From Clostridia bacterium (GTDB lineage Bacteria; Bacillota; Clostridia; Oscillospirales; CAG-272): a stretch of DNA of 56,984 nt. A program made the translations under genes and the position numbers. The stretch is taken from NCBI GenBank assembly GCA_017625755.1, contig JAGAKG010000029.1, positions 1 to 56,984 on the forward strand, read 5' to 3'. Under the pieces are notes generated by a model, which saw nothing but the letters and a program-made list of their open reading frames with translations, was not told the DNA's origin and searched no databases. Numbering within the stretch: the stretch's first letter is position 1; every line of letters starts with the position of its first letter. Of this stretch, positions 7,737 through 15,658 are shown in pieces.

Positions 7737-10700
7737 ATGTTAGAGATACGCAATATTACGAAAATATACCGCTCAAAGGCAGGAAATTCGGTCAAGGCTC
7801 TTGATAATGTCAGCGTGAAATTTCCCGAAACGGGAATGGTATTTATTCTCGGTAAATCGGGAAGCGGAAAGTCGACGCTTCTGAATGTTATCGGCGGACT
7901 TGACAGCTGTGATAGCGGAGAGTTTATAATCAAAGGAAAGTCCTCAGCCGATTTCGCGGGCTCGGATTTCGACTCTTACAGAAATACCTTCATAGGATTT
8001 ATCTTCCAGGAGTACAATGTTCTCGATGATTTTACCGTCGGAGCCAATATAGGTCTTGCGCTTGAGCTTCAGGGAAAAAAGGCTACGAGTGAGAAGATAT
8101 CCTCGATACTCGCTCAGGTCGATATGCTTGATTATGCAAAGCGTAAGCCCAACGAGCTTTCGGGAGGACAGAAGCAGAGAGTTGCCATCGCACGCGCGCT
8201 CGTCAAGGACCCCGAGATAATTATGGCTGACGAGCCCACGGGAGCGCTTGACTCGGGTACGGGAAAACAGATATTTGATACGCTTAAGGCACTCTCGAAA
8301 ACAAAGCTTGTTATAGTCGTTTCGCACGACAGAGACTTTGCCGAGAAGTACGGTGATCGTATTATCGAGATGCAGGACGGCAGAATACTTACCGATGTCA
8401 CCAAGCACGAGGTAGAGGCGGAAACGCTGAGCGACGGTATCATAAGAATGTCCGACAATCTTCTCAAAATAGAGAAGGGATATCAGCTTACCGCGGCGGA
8501 TGTTGCTCTTATAAACGAGTATCTTCTCTCTCAGGAGACAGACATTATCGTTTCGGGAAGTAAGCGCCTTAATGACGGAGTTCGCTCGGCGGCGGGAATT
8601 TCCGAAAAGAATACCTCATCGGTTTTTAATGATACCGACGAGGCAAAGGATGTTAAAACAAAGGAATATGACCATGACGAGACAAAATTTATCCGCTCGC
8701 GTCTCCCTATGAAGAATGCCTTCAAGATGGGAACGAGCAGCCTCGGACACAAAAAGTTCCGTCTGGTTATGACCATCTTTCTTTCGCTTGTCGCTTTTGC
8801 GCTCTTTGGCTTTGCCGATACTCTCGGAGCCTATGATAAGATAACCGCGGCAACGGATTCAATTATAGACTCGAATATTCAGAATGCTTCATTCTCGCTT
8901 TCTCTCAGACACACCTGGTCGTATTCGGACGGCAAGAGCAGCTCGTATTATCAGGGTAGTACGCTTAACGACGACGATTTAGCAGCTCTTAAGGAAAAGA
9001 CAGGTATTGATTTCGTTCCCGTGTTTAACGGAAACCCCGACATATATTCGGGCGGAAATATCCCTCTGACGGCTATGATGCAGTCGACCTCGGATATATC
9101 GAGCGATAGTGTATATACGGGTAATCTTTACGGACTTGCGTATGTTGGAAATGACAAAATAGATGAGCTTGGATTTGCTGTATCGGGAACGATGCCCGAC
9201 GCGGACGGAGAAATAGCTATAAGTGAGCTTCTTTACCGACAGTTCAATCACACGGGATTCCAGAACCTCGAATATAACGAGAAGGTCGATAAGGGTGAGC
9301 TGACTACCGCAGACGACGGTAGCAAAAACTCGATTATAGGTAAACATATAAAGATAAGTATTCAGGGTAATGAAAAGACATTTATTGTCACGGCAGTTAT
9401 AGACACGGGCTTTGATTATAACCGCTACGATAAATATTTGCCGAGTGAAAACGCTACTCAGGGACCGATGACCGAGGAAAGCACCATTATGGATATGATC
9501 ATGAAGCAGGAGCTTCTGAACACTCTTAAATACGGTTTCCACAGCATCGGCTACATAACGCAGAACGACCTCGATTCTATCGCCTCCACGGTTATGAAGT
9601 ATATGAACATAAGCAACATCGGAACATATATGCATTGGAATGCGGGGCTCTATATGAACGGCAACGAATTGTCGGGTGATATGGGTGTCATAAAGAAGGA
9701 CGGAATGAGCATCATAATAGGAGGCGATTCCTCGACCAGCGTCATTGTTGACGGCGTTCTTCCGATGCAGGCTAATATGAATCTCGATAAGGTTGCAAAG
9801 TCCTCGGCTCTTTCTTCTGTCGGAAAAATAACATGGCTCGACGGCAAGGAGAGAACCGAGCTTGGCGAGAACGAGATGGTTATCAGCTCCTACGCGCTTG
9901 AGAATATTAGCTTTGACAAGGATATAAGAGCTCAGGCTGTCGAAGCTCTTGCTGAGCTTTACGGCGGAATAAAGGCTGAGTACCAAAACCTGAGCGTATC
10001 TGACATCGTCAGAAGAACGGCAGTGGATAAATATACCGCTGAAAACTTTGAAACATATAAGGAAGCAATTAAGACAAATCTTGCTGCTGAACGCGGATGG
10101 GGCGAGGACGAAATTGCATCGGTTTCGGATGCCGAGCTTATGGAATATTTCAGAACGGCAATGTTCGAAGGAAGATTCTATACTGACGGAATCAAGAACT
10201 CTGAAGATATTTACACCGAGGCGTGCCGCAAGGTTGTCGAGAAGCTCCTTGGCAAAAAATATGACGCTATGCCCGACGAATTCTTCCGCAATGTAATGGA
10301 TAACGCCTTTAGCGGCTCTGAGAGCGACCTTATCTTCTCGCGCAGCGAGGACGCTGAATATATAGCTGTTCTTGAATATGTGTACGGAGAGTTTTCGGGC
10401 AAAGCCGAAGTTTATGACAACGAGGATTTCTTCAATAAGATTACACAAAGCTATTACGGCGGTCCATATAGCGATTGGGCAACGATGTCCGACAGGGATA
10501 AATTATCCTCTGCTGTTTCTGCGTATGTTGACTACATAAGATACAGAACCGATGATATGACAAAGAACGCTGTTGGTGGCAAGGTTGCTTCCGACTTTAA
10601 CGAGGACGCTATGGCGATATACTCGGATGTTACGGGAGAGAGTGCTTATGGTTATCTCGCTAATATGTATCTTGCTGTCCGCTATTACGACGAGAGCGGT

Positions 10701-11420
10701 GAAAATGTCAAAGAAATGCCCGAGTACAAAATAGTGGGATTTTTCAAGAGCGATGATATGAGTCTTAATAACCTTGTAATAAGCGACTCTCTGTACACCG
10801 CTCATGACGAGTATATCGAGGAAATGGGCTTTGGTAAAGAGGAGGTAACTCCTCACGAGGCGGGAATATACGCCTTTGCGATAGCTCCGATGCCTGCTGA
10901 CAGAGCGATTATCGAGAAGCTGGTTGAAATGAATTACGATGAGAGCGAGGGAATAAAGTTCGAGCTTCAGAATCAGGTTATGGATACGCTCGATAACTTC
11001 AACGACTTTATTGAGGTCGGTTCAAAGGTATTCCTCTATGTTGGAATCGGATTTGCCGTATTCTCGGCGCTTATGCTTATGAACTTTATCTCGGTTTCGA
11101 TATCCTATAAGAGACGCGAGATAGGAATACTCAGAGCAGTCGGCGCGCGTTCGTCCGATGTGTTCAAGATATTCTTCTGCGAGGCGTTTGTAATCGCTAT
11201 AATCAACTATATTCTTGCTCTTGCTGCGACCGTTACGGCAACCGTTATATTCAATAATGTGGTTCGCAGTCAGGGAATTACGGTAACACTTCTCAGCTTC
11301 GGTATCCGCCAGATACTTCTTATGCTTGTAATAAGCATATTCGTTGCGGCGGTGGCAAGCTTCCTGCCTGTATGGAATATAGCAAGACGCAAGCCGATAG
11401 ATGCTATCAAGAACAAATAA
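7737..11420 (+). CDS. Fused ABC transporter ATPase/FtsX-type permease
   Basis: A 1227-residue single-chain transporter half. Residues 1-225 form a LolD/MacB-type ATPase: Walker A GKSGSGKST, signature LSGGQKQRVAIARAL, Walker B IIMADEPTGALDS, and switch His in VSHD. After a linker with many charged residues, one membrane helix lies near 345-365 (MTIFLSLVAFALFGFA). A very large extracellular region of about 700 residues follows. Three helices near the C-terminus (about 1080-1225, with SISYKRREIGILRAVGARSSDVF) form an FtsX domain. This architecture suits mechanotransmission or peptide/lipoprotein-related export rather than classical import; the substrate is unknown. It is monocistronic between its promoter and a GC-rich terminator, with no two-component system beside it. 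Confidence 0.88.
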   Translation: MLEIRNITKIYRSKAGNSVKALDNVSVKFPETGMVFILGKSGSGKSTLLNVIGGLDSCDSGEFIIKGKSSADFAGSDFDSYRNTFIGFIFQEYNVLDDFTVGANIGLALELQGKKATSEKISSILAQVDMLDYAKRKPNELSGGQKQRVAIARALVKDPEIIMADEPTGALDSGTGKQIFDTLKALSKTKLVIVVSHDRDFAEKYGDRIIEMQDGRILTDVTKHEVEAETLSDGIIRMSDNLLKIEKGYQLTAADVALINEYLLSQETDIIVSGSKRLNDGVRSAAGISEKNTSSVFNDTDEAKDVKTKEYDHDETKFIRSRLPMKNAFKMGTSSLGHKKFRLVMTIFLSLVAFALFGFADTLGAYDKITAATDSIIDSNIQNASFSLSLRHTWSYSDGKSSSYYQGSTLNDDDLAALKEKTGIDFVPVFNGNPDIYSGGNIPLTAMMQSTSDISSDSVYTGNLYGLAYVGNDKIDELGFAVSGTMPDADGEIAISELLYRQFNHTGFQNLEYNEKVDKGELTTADDGSKNSIIGKHIKISIQGNEKTFIVTAVIDTGFDYNRYDKYLPSENATQGPMTEESTIMDMIMKQELLNTLKYGFHSIGYITQNDLDSIASTVMKYMNISNIGTYMHWNAGLYMNGNELSGDMGVIKKDGMSIIIGGDSSTSVIVDGVLPMQANMNLDKVAKSSALSSVGKITWLDGKERTELGENEMVISSYALENISFDKDIRAQAVEALAELYGGIKAEYQNLSVSDIVRRTAVDKYTAENFETYKEAIKTNLAAERGWGEDEIASVSDAELMEYFRTAMFEGRFYTDGIKNSEDIYTEACRKVVEKLLGKKYDAMPDEFFRNVMDNAFSGSESDLIFSRSEDAEYIAVLEYVYGEFSGKAEVYDNEDFFNKITQSYYGGPYSDWATMSDRDKLSSAVSAYVDYIRYRTDDMTKNAVGGKVASDFNEDAMAIYSDVTGESAYGYLANMYLAVRYYDESGENVKEMPEYKIVGFFKSDDMSLNNLVISDSLYTAHDEYIEEMGFGKEEVTPHEAGIYAFAIAPMPADRAIIEKLVEMNYDESEGIKFELQNQVMDTLDNFNDFIEVGSKVFLYVGIGFAVFSALMLMNFISVSISYKRREIGILRAVGARSSDVFKIFFCEAFVIAIINYILALAATVTATVIFNNVVRSQGITVTLLSFGIRQILLMLVISIFVAAVASFLPVWNIARRKPIDAIKNK

Positions 11421-11445
11421 TAACAACATTTTACAGAATTATATG

Positions 11446-11478
11446 GGACCGCGGTGGTATCGCCGCGGTCCTTTGATC
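11446..11478 (+). terminator. Terminator after the ABC transporter gene
   Basis: A 9-bp GC stem GGACCGCGG/CCGCGGTCC (11446-11454 with 11463-11471) followed by a T-rich tail. Confidence 0.8.
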
Positions 11479-11517
11479 TTTATCTGAAGATATATTGATT
11501 AAAATTGAAAAATCCTC

Positions 11518-11546
11518 TTGATTTTTTGAAAGAAATCTGTTATAAT
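11518..11546 (+). promoter_or_regulatory. Promoter of the SRP RNA
   Basis: TTGATT at 11518-11523, 17-nt spacer, TATAAT at 11541-11546; start of transcription is expected near 11553. Confidence 0.8.
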
Positions 11547-11584
11547 AATCCGTGTTCTGTGTGTTTTGGCACAAAGAGCCCAGC

Positions 11585-11888
11585 CACAGGCTGTGAAATA
11601 AGGCCATACCAGCCGGGGAATTAGCGGTGCCCTGTACCTGAGATCCGCTACAGCAGGGGTTCATTCCTTTTCTGAGGGTGAAGCTTTTAAGTATGAGTCG
11701 TGCCTGCTGCGTTGAAGAGCGGGTCTTGCGCAATCGGGAGTTGTGAACCATGTCAGGTGGGGAACCAAGCAGCATTAAGCAATCAGCCTGATGTGCCGCG
11801 AGGCAGCCTGCTCGGAGCAGGAGGTACGGAGATCGCTTGGGAGTGACATTCGATTTTAAGGTGTATGGTCTTATTTCACAGTCTGTTT
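11585..11888 (+). ncRNA. ffs: Signal recognition particle RNA, large bacterial type (scRNA)
   Basis: The RNA scaffold of the signal recognition particle, binding Ffh and targeting nascent membrane proteins. Recognised by similarity to the Bacillus scRNA: the Alu-domain text AGCGGTGCCCTGTACCTG, the domain IV text AACCATGTCAGGTGGGGAAC with AAGCAGCATTAAGC, and GATGTGCCGCGAGGCAGCCTG. The long closing helix is visible as 11589-11610 pairing with 11860-11883. Domain IV keeps the GGAA tetraloop, but its two closing pairs are GG/CC instead of the common CC/GG. The mature 5' end could be nearer the promoter (about 11553). It precedes dnaX, the normal Firmicute arrangement. An antisense reading frame of 114 codons here is spurious. 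Confidence 0.93.
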
Positions 11889-11922
11889 TTGGTATTACGA
11901 GCTATGAAAGGAGCGGGATTTT

Positions 11923-13512
11923 ATGCATCAGGCATTGTACCGTAAATGGAGACCGCAGGTCTTTGACGATGTTTACGGTCAGGAACATATAACATCTATT
12001 TTGAAATACGAGACCGAGAATCATAAATTCTCGCACGCATATCTTTTCTGTGGCTCGCGAGGCACGGGAAAGACTACCTGCGCGAAGATACTCGCAAAGG
12101 CGGTAAATTGCCTCTCTCCCGTGAACGGAAGCCCCTGTAACGAGTGCGAGGCGTGTCGCGCTATCGACTCGGGAGCGGCAACCGATGTTCTCGAAATGGA
12201 CGCTGCTTCAAATAACGGAGTTGAAAACATAAGAGATATCCGCGACGAGGTGGTTTATACCCCCACGATGCTGAAATACAGAGTTTACATCGTAGACGAG
12301 GTTCATATGCTCAGCGGAAGCGCATTCAACGCGTTGCTTAAAACACTTGAAGAACCGCCCTCGCATGTGGTATTTGTTCTCGCGACGACAGAGCTTCATA
12401 AGCTCCCCGCGACGATAATATCACGCTGTCAGCGCTTTGATTTCAGAAGAATAGCTACCGATGTTCTCGTGTCAAGACTTTCCTATATCGCCGAGCAGGA
12501 GAATATAGAGGCGGACAGAGAAGCGCTCAGGGCTATCGCAAAGCTTGCTCAGGGCGGAATGAGAGACGCGATAAGCCTTCTTGAGCTTTGCGCGGGTAAC
12601 CGCACGAGGATAACTGAGGAGCTTGTCGACTCAACTGTTGGCTCGGGCGGAAAAGAGAAGATAAGAGCTACCGTTGAGGCGATATCCACTGCCGATTACG
12701 ATACACTTTTCGGAGTGGTCGACGAGGTGGTTCGCTCCTCTAAGGATATAGCTGTTTTCTGGCAAGAGCTCATCTCTTATTACAGAGATATGCTCGTTTT
12801 CAAAACCACAAAATCTGCCGATAAATATCTCGACCTGACCGATAACGAAAGAGAAATGCTCGCAAGAACGGCGGAACTGTTCACAAAGGAGACATTGCTC
12901 GCGCATTGCCGTATGCTTGACGACTCGCTGTATACAATGCAGAAGGCGGGGGCTGTGAAGCGTATCGTGGCTGAAATGACATTGATTAAAATGAGCGACC
13001 GCACGCTTGATACTGGCTCGGATAATATACTTTCAAGGCTTTCAAAGCTTGAAATGGCGGTAGCTTCGGGAGCGGTTGCCACGGTAAAAAACACGACCTC
13101 AGTTAAGCAGACCGAGAAAAAATCCGCAGAGGCTGCGCCAAAGGCTGAGGAAAATAAAAGCGCACACGATGTCAATAGCGAGAAAAAAGCAGAGAAGCCT
13201 GCTTCCGAAGCAAAGACTCAAAAGCTGATAAGAGGCTGGAGTGAGATTGCGGGAAGGGTTGCGGGAGACGGATATCTTCTCTCTTTCCTCAAGCTCGCCA
13301 AGGGATATACTACGGCGGACGGCAAGGTCTGTGTGAAATTTTCCAACGATTTCGCTATGGAAATGATAGAGAAAGCGGGAATAAAGGCGACTCTTTGCTC
13401 GGTGATAAATGTCGAGCTTCAAACATCTTATTCCGAAAACGATATAAGATACGAGGTGTCGGCAGAGCTTGGAAGCGACGAGCCAGACGACCTTGATTCG
13501 TTTGATGTGTGA
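11923..13512 (+). CDS. dnaX: DNA polymerase III gamma/tau subunit
   Basis: A 529-residue clamp-loader ATPase that assembles the replicative polymerase. Visible: Walker A GSRGTGKTTC near residue 45, the zinc module CX8CX2CX2C (CLSPVNGSPCNECEAC), Walker B VDEVHMLS, SRC box IISRCQRFDF. Collar domain and a tau-like tail follow: residues about 385-430 are a Lys/Glu/Ala-rich linker, then a folded C-terminal domain. GAAAGGAGC precedes the start. First of three genes dnaX-ybaB-recR downstream of the SRP RNA. Confidence 0.97.
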   Translation: MHQALYRKWRPQVFDDVYGQEHITSILKYETENHKFSHAYLFCGSRGTGKTTCAKILAKAVNCLSPVNGSPCNECEACRAIDSGAATDVLEMDAASNNGVENIRDIRDEVVYTPTMLKYRVYIVDEVHMLSGSAFNALLKTLEEPPSHVVFVLATTELHKLPATIISRCQRFDFRRIATDVLVSRLSYIAEQENIEADREALRAIAKLAQGGMRDAISLLELCAGNRTRITEELVDSTVGSGGKEKIRATVEAISTADYDTLFGVVDEVVRSSKDIAVFWQELISYYRDMLVFKTTKSADKYLDLTDNEREMLARTAELFTKETLLAHCRMLDDSLYTMQKAGAVKRIVAEMTLIKMSDRTLDTGSDNILSRLSKLEMAVASGAVATVKNTTSVKQTEKKSAEAAPKAEENKSAHDVNSEKKAEKPASEAKTQKLIRGWSEIAGRVAGDGYLLSFLKLAKGYTTADGKVCVKFSNDFAMEMIEKAGIKATLCSVINVELQTSYSENDIRYEVSAELGSDEPDDLDSFDV

Positions 13513-13560
13513 TATACCGCATAGCGGTTTGAAAATATTTTTTGAAAAGGAAATGGAAAA

Positions 13561-13908
13561 ATGAGAGCAAATATACCGAAGGGAATGGGCGGCGGAGCCC
13601 AGAATATGAATGCGATGATACGCCAGGCGCAGAAGATGCAGGAGGATATGGCGGCGCTTCAGGAGGATCTTGACGCTCGCGAGTACGATGTGTCTGCGGG
13701 CGGCGGAGTTGTCGGAGTTAAAATAAACGGCAAAAAGGAGATATTATCGATAGATATCAAGCCCGAGATAGTTGATCCCGACGACATAGAAACACTTTCC
13801 GATATCCTCGTTGCGGCTGTTAACGAGGCGATAAAGAGAGTTGAGGATACCAACAACGCCGAGATGGCTAAGATAACCGGCAATATAGGTATCCCGGGAA
13901 TGTTCTGA
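13561..13908 (+). CDS. YbaB/EbfC-family nucleoid-associated protein
   Basis: A 115-residue DNA-binding protein of the YbaB/EbfC family. N-terminus is Gly/Met/Gln-rich (NMNAMIRQAQKMQEDMAALQ), followed by the family core VSAGGGVVGVKINGKKEI and VDPDDIETLSDILVAAVNEA. These proteins dimerise and bind DNA without strict sequence specificity. It starts 48 nt after dnaX with AAAAGGAAA upstream and is followed by recR after 1 nt, the usual replication/repair trio. Confidence 0.95.
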   Translation: MRANIPKGMGGGAQNMNAMIRQAQKMQEDMAALQEDLDAREYDVSAGGGVVGVKINGKKEILSIDIKPEIVDPDDIETLSDILVAAVNEAIKRVEDTNNAEMAKITGNIGIPGMF

Positions 13909-13909
13909 T

Positions 13910-14509
13910 ATGGCAGACTATATTGAATCCTTGCAGAAGCTTTCGGAGCAGTTCGGCAGACTTCAGGGAGTAGGTCGCAAATCTGCGATGAGAATGGCGT
14001 TTTCCGTGCTTGAAATGGAGGAGTCGGCTGTTGAGGAATTTGCCCGCGCCTTGATTGAAGCAAAGCAGCTTATCCATGAGTGTCCGATATGCGGAAATCT
14101 TACCGATAAAGAGGAATGCTCGGTATGCTCGGACTTGTCGCGCGACAGAGGGCTTATCTGCGTTGTTGAAGATGTAAAGGCGGTCATGTCAATAGAGAAG
14201 GTCAGGGAATTCAAAGGGGTATATCATGTCCTTCACGGAGTCATATCGCCGATAAATGGGATCACCCCCGATAAAATAAGATTCAGAGAGCTTATTGAAA
14301 GAGCGGGTGACGGAAGCGTGAGAGAGGTTATTATAGCAACTAATCCCACGCCTGACGGAGAGGTTACCGCGGGATATATATCGAAATATCTGAAGCCGCT
14401 CGGAGTCAAGGTCACAAGACTTGCATACGGTGTTCCCGTTGGCTCTGACCTTGAGTATGCCGACGAGGTAACGCTCGGACGGGCAATAGAGGGCAGACGA
14501 GATGTATAA
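13910..14509 (+). CDS. recR: Recombination protein RecR
   Basis: A 199-residue RecFOR-pathway protein that helps load RecA on gapped DNA. It shows the helix-hairpin-helix (GRLQGVGRKSAMRMAF), a C4 zinc finger (CPICG, then CSVCS, residues about 57-73), a TOPRIM core beginning ICVVED, and the family text HVLHGVISPINGI. Length is standard. Starts 1 nt after ybaB, so translation is probably coupled; ends before a double-hairpin terminator. Confidence 0.97.
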   Translation: MADYIESLQKLSEQFGRLQGVGRKSAMRMAFSVLEMEESAVEEFARALIEAKQLIHECPICGNLTDKEECSVCSDLSRDRGLICVVEDVKAVMSIEKVREFKGVYHVLHGVISPINGITPDKIRFRELIERAGDGSVREVIIATNPTPDGEVTAGYISKYLKPLGVKVTRLAYGVPVGSDLEYADEVTLGRAIEGRRDV

Positions 14510-14511
14510 TT

Positions 14512-14580
14512 GAGGCTGAGTTGTTCGGGCAGAACAAGACATAGGTTCTGCTTTTGAATGACTCAACCTCTTTTGTTTTG
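14512..14580 (+). terminator. Terminator after recR
   Basis: A nested structure: inner stem GCAGAAC/GTTCTGC (14529-14535 with 14545-14551) inside outer stem 14512-14521/14561-14570 (one mismatch), then a T-rich tail. Confidence 0.8.
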
Positions 14581-14632
14581 CTTTTTATATCTAAGAGGAA
14601 AAAAATTTTAATTTTTATCGACAAAAAATTGT

Positions 14633-14670
14633 GAAAATCTATGGACATTTTCAAGATGATGTAGTATAAT
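14633..14670 (+). promoter_or_regulatory. Promoter of the hydrogenase cluster with overlapping inverted repeat
   Basis: TGGACA at 14642-14647, a 17-nt spacer and TATAAT at 14665-14670. A perfect inverted repeat GAAAAT (14633-14638) and ATTTTC (14647-14652) with 8-nt spacing straddles the -35 box and is a candidate operator. It does not match the Rex consensus well, so the regulator is unknown. Confidence 0.65.
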
Positions 14671-14676
14671 ATAAGG

Positions 14677-14862
14677 GAATATGGGATAGCTTTGCTTTTT
14701 AGCGCGTTGCGAGGTTCCATAAACCATAAAAATGAATTGCCGTTCGTCTTTTTTAGAAATCTTTGTTAAAAAAATGACTAACTCGGCGCTTTTTGCGCGT
14801 CTCCGACCACTCGGGTCAAAAGAAAATTTTAAGTAGCGCGGTTTTCCGTAGCGGAGGAAAGT
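14677..14862 (+). other. Long untranslated leader of the hydrogenase cluster
   Basis: About 185 nt lie between the predicted transcription start and the first gene. It contains short stems (for example GCGCTTTTTGCGC near 14798) and ends in GCGGAGGAAAG, a strong ribosome-binding site. No known riboswitch class was recognised; the length leaves room for RNA-level control. Confidence 0.4.
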
Positions 14863-15219
14863 ATGAAAATCAGAACCATAGCAGAATTGCTTGATGCCAA
14901 GGTGCTTTGCGGAGCAGAAAATATCGACAAAGAGGTTCATTCCGCTTGCGGATGCGACATGATGAGCGATGTTCTTGCATTTGTCAAAGAGCAGGCGGTG
15001 CTAATTACTGGGCTTTGCAATCCTCAGGTAGTAAGAACTGCCGAGATGATGGATATGAGATGTATCGTGTTCGTTCGGGGCAAAACTCCTCCAAAGGAGG
15101 TAATCGCTCTTGCTGAGGATGCTGGGATAGTCATTCTTGCGTCTAACGAGAGGATGTATGTTGCTTGCGGTAAGCTTTACGCAAACGGACTCTCGGGAGG
15201 GAGTGTTGTAAATGGCTGA
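14863..15219 (+). CDS. DRTGG-domain protein (first copy)
   Basis: A 118-residue stand-alone DRTGG-type domain, the fold also found at the N-terminus of HPr kinase and in phosphotransacetylases. Typical text: GCDMMSDVLAFVKEQAVLITG, a central TAEMMDMRCIVFVRGKTP and AEDAGIVILASNERM. No catalytic motif is present, so a sensing or protein-binding role is likely. It opens the hydrogenase cluster and overlaps the next gene by 8 nt, which implies translational coupling. A second copy lies at 16958. The general DRTGG assignment is good; the ligand is unknown. Confidence 0.8.
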   Translation: MKIRTIAELLDAKVLCGAENIDKEVHSACGCDMMSDVLAFVKEQAVLITGLCNPQVVRTAEMMDMRCIVFVRGKTPPKEVIALAEDAGIVILASNERMYVACGKLYANGLSGGSVVNG

Positions 15220-15634
15220 TTGCGTAAATTTCCATTTTGATATCGACGGCGATAATTTTACATCTGCGGGAGAGGCTTCCGTAAGAATAAAGAAGTTGCT
15301 TCGTCAGATGGAGTTTGACGCCGAGATCATAAGACGCGTTTCGGTCGCTATGTACGAGGGAGAGATCAATATGGTCATTCACGCCGATGGCGGAACGGCT
15401 GATGTGAATGTGTACTGCGACAGAATAGAAATAATACTTAAAGACAACGGTCCCGGTATCCCCGATATAAACCTTGCTATGCAGGAGGGGTATTCCACCG
15501 CACCTGACAATATCCGTTCTCTCGGATTTGGCGCGGGAATGGGACTTCCCAATATGAAGCGATACACAGATGGCATGAAAATTGAATCAGAGGTAGGCAA
15601 GGGTACGACGATTTATATGACTGTCAACGCCTGA
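15212..15634 (+). CDS. RsbT/RsbW-like ATP-binding protein (HATPase_c)
   Basis: A 140-residue single-domain GHKL ATPase resembling the anti-sigma or switch kinases RsbW/RsbT. The N-box region reads VAMYEGEINMVIHADGG, followed by the G1 box KDNGPGIPDINLAM, the sequence EGYSTAPDNIRSLGFGAGMGL and the closing MKIESEVGKGTTIY. These kinases phosphorylate partner proteins on serine or act by binding. No STAS-domain partner, sigma factor or PP2C phosphatase is encoded in the window. It overlaps the upstream DRTGG gene and precedes the sensory hydrogenase by 24 nt, so its target may be one of these. Confidence 0.85.
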   Translation: MADCVNFHFDIDGDNFTSAGEASVRIKKLLRQMEFDAEIIRRVSVAMYEGEINMVIHADGGTADVNVYCDRIEIILKDNGPGIPDINLAMQEGYSTAPDNIRSLGFGAGMGLPNMKRYTDGMKIESEVGKGTTIYMTVNA

Positions 15635-15658
15635 GCATAGCCTCGGAAAGAGGTCGCA

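Noticed and set aside
8979..10448. A 489-codon minus-strand frame inside the ABC transporter gene
   Set aside because: Antisense shadow of the extracellular domain; no start signal or family text.
11431..11775. 114-codon minus-strand frame over the SRP RNA
   Set aside because: It is antisense to a structured RNA with strong conservation; such frames are recurrent annotation errors.
14642..14862. A known riboswitch in the hydrogenase leader
   Set aside because: No conserved core of a riboswitch class I know could be recognised; recorded only as a long leader.
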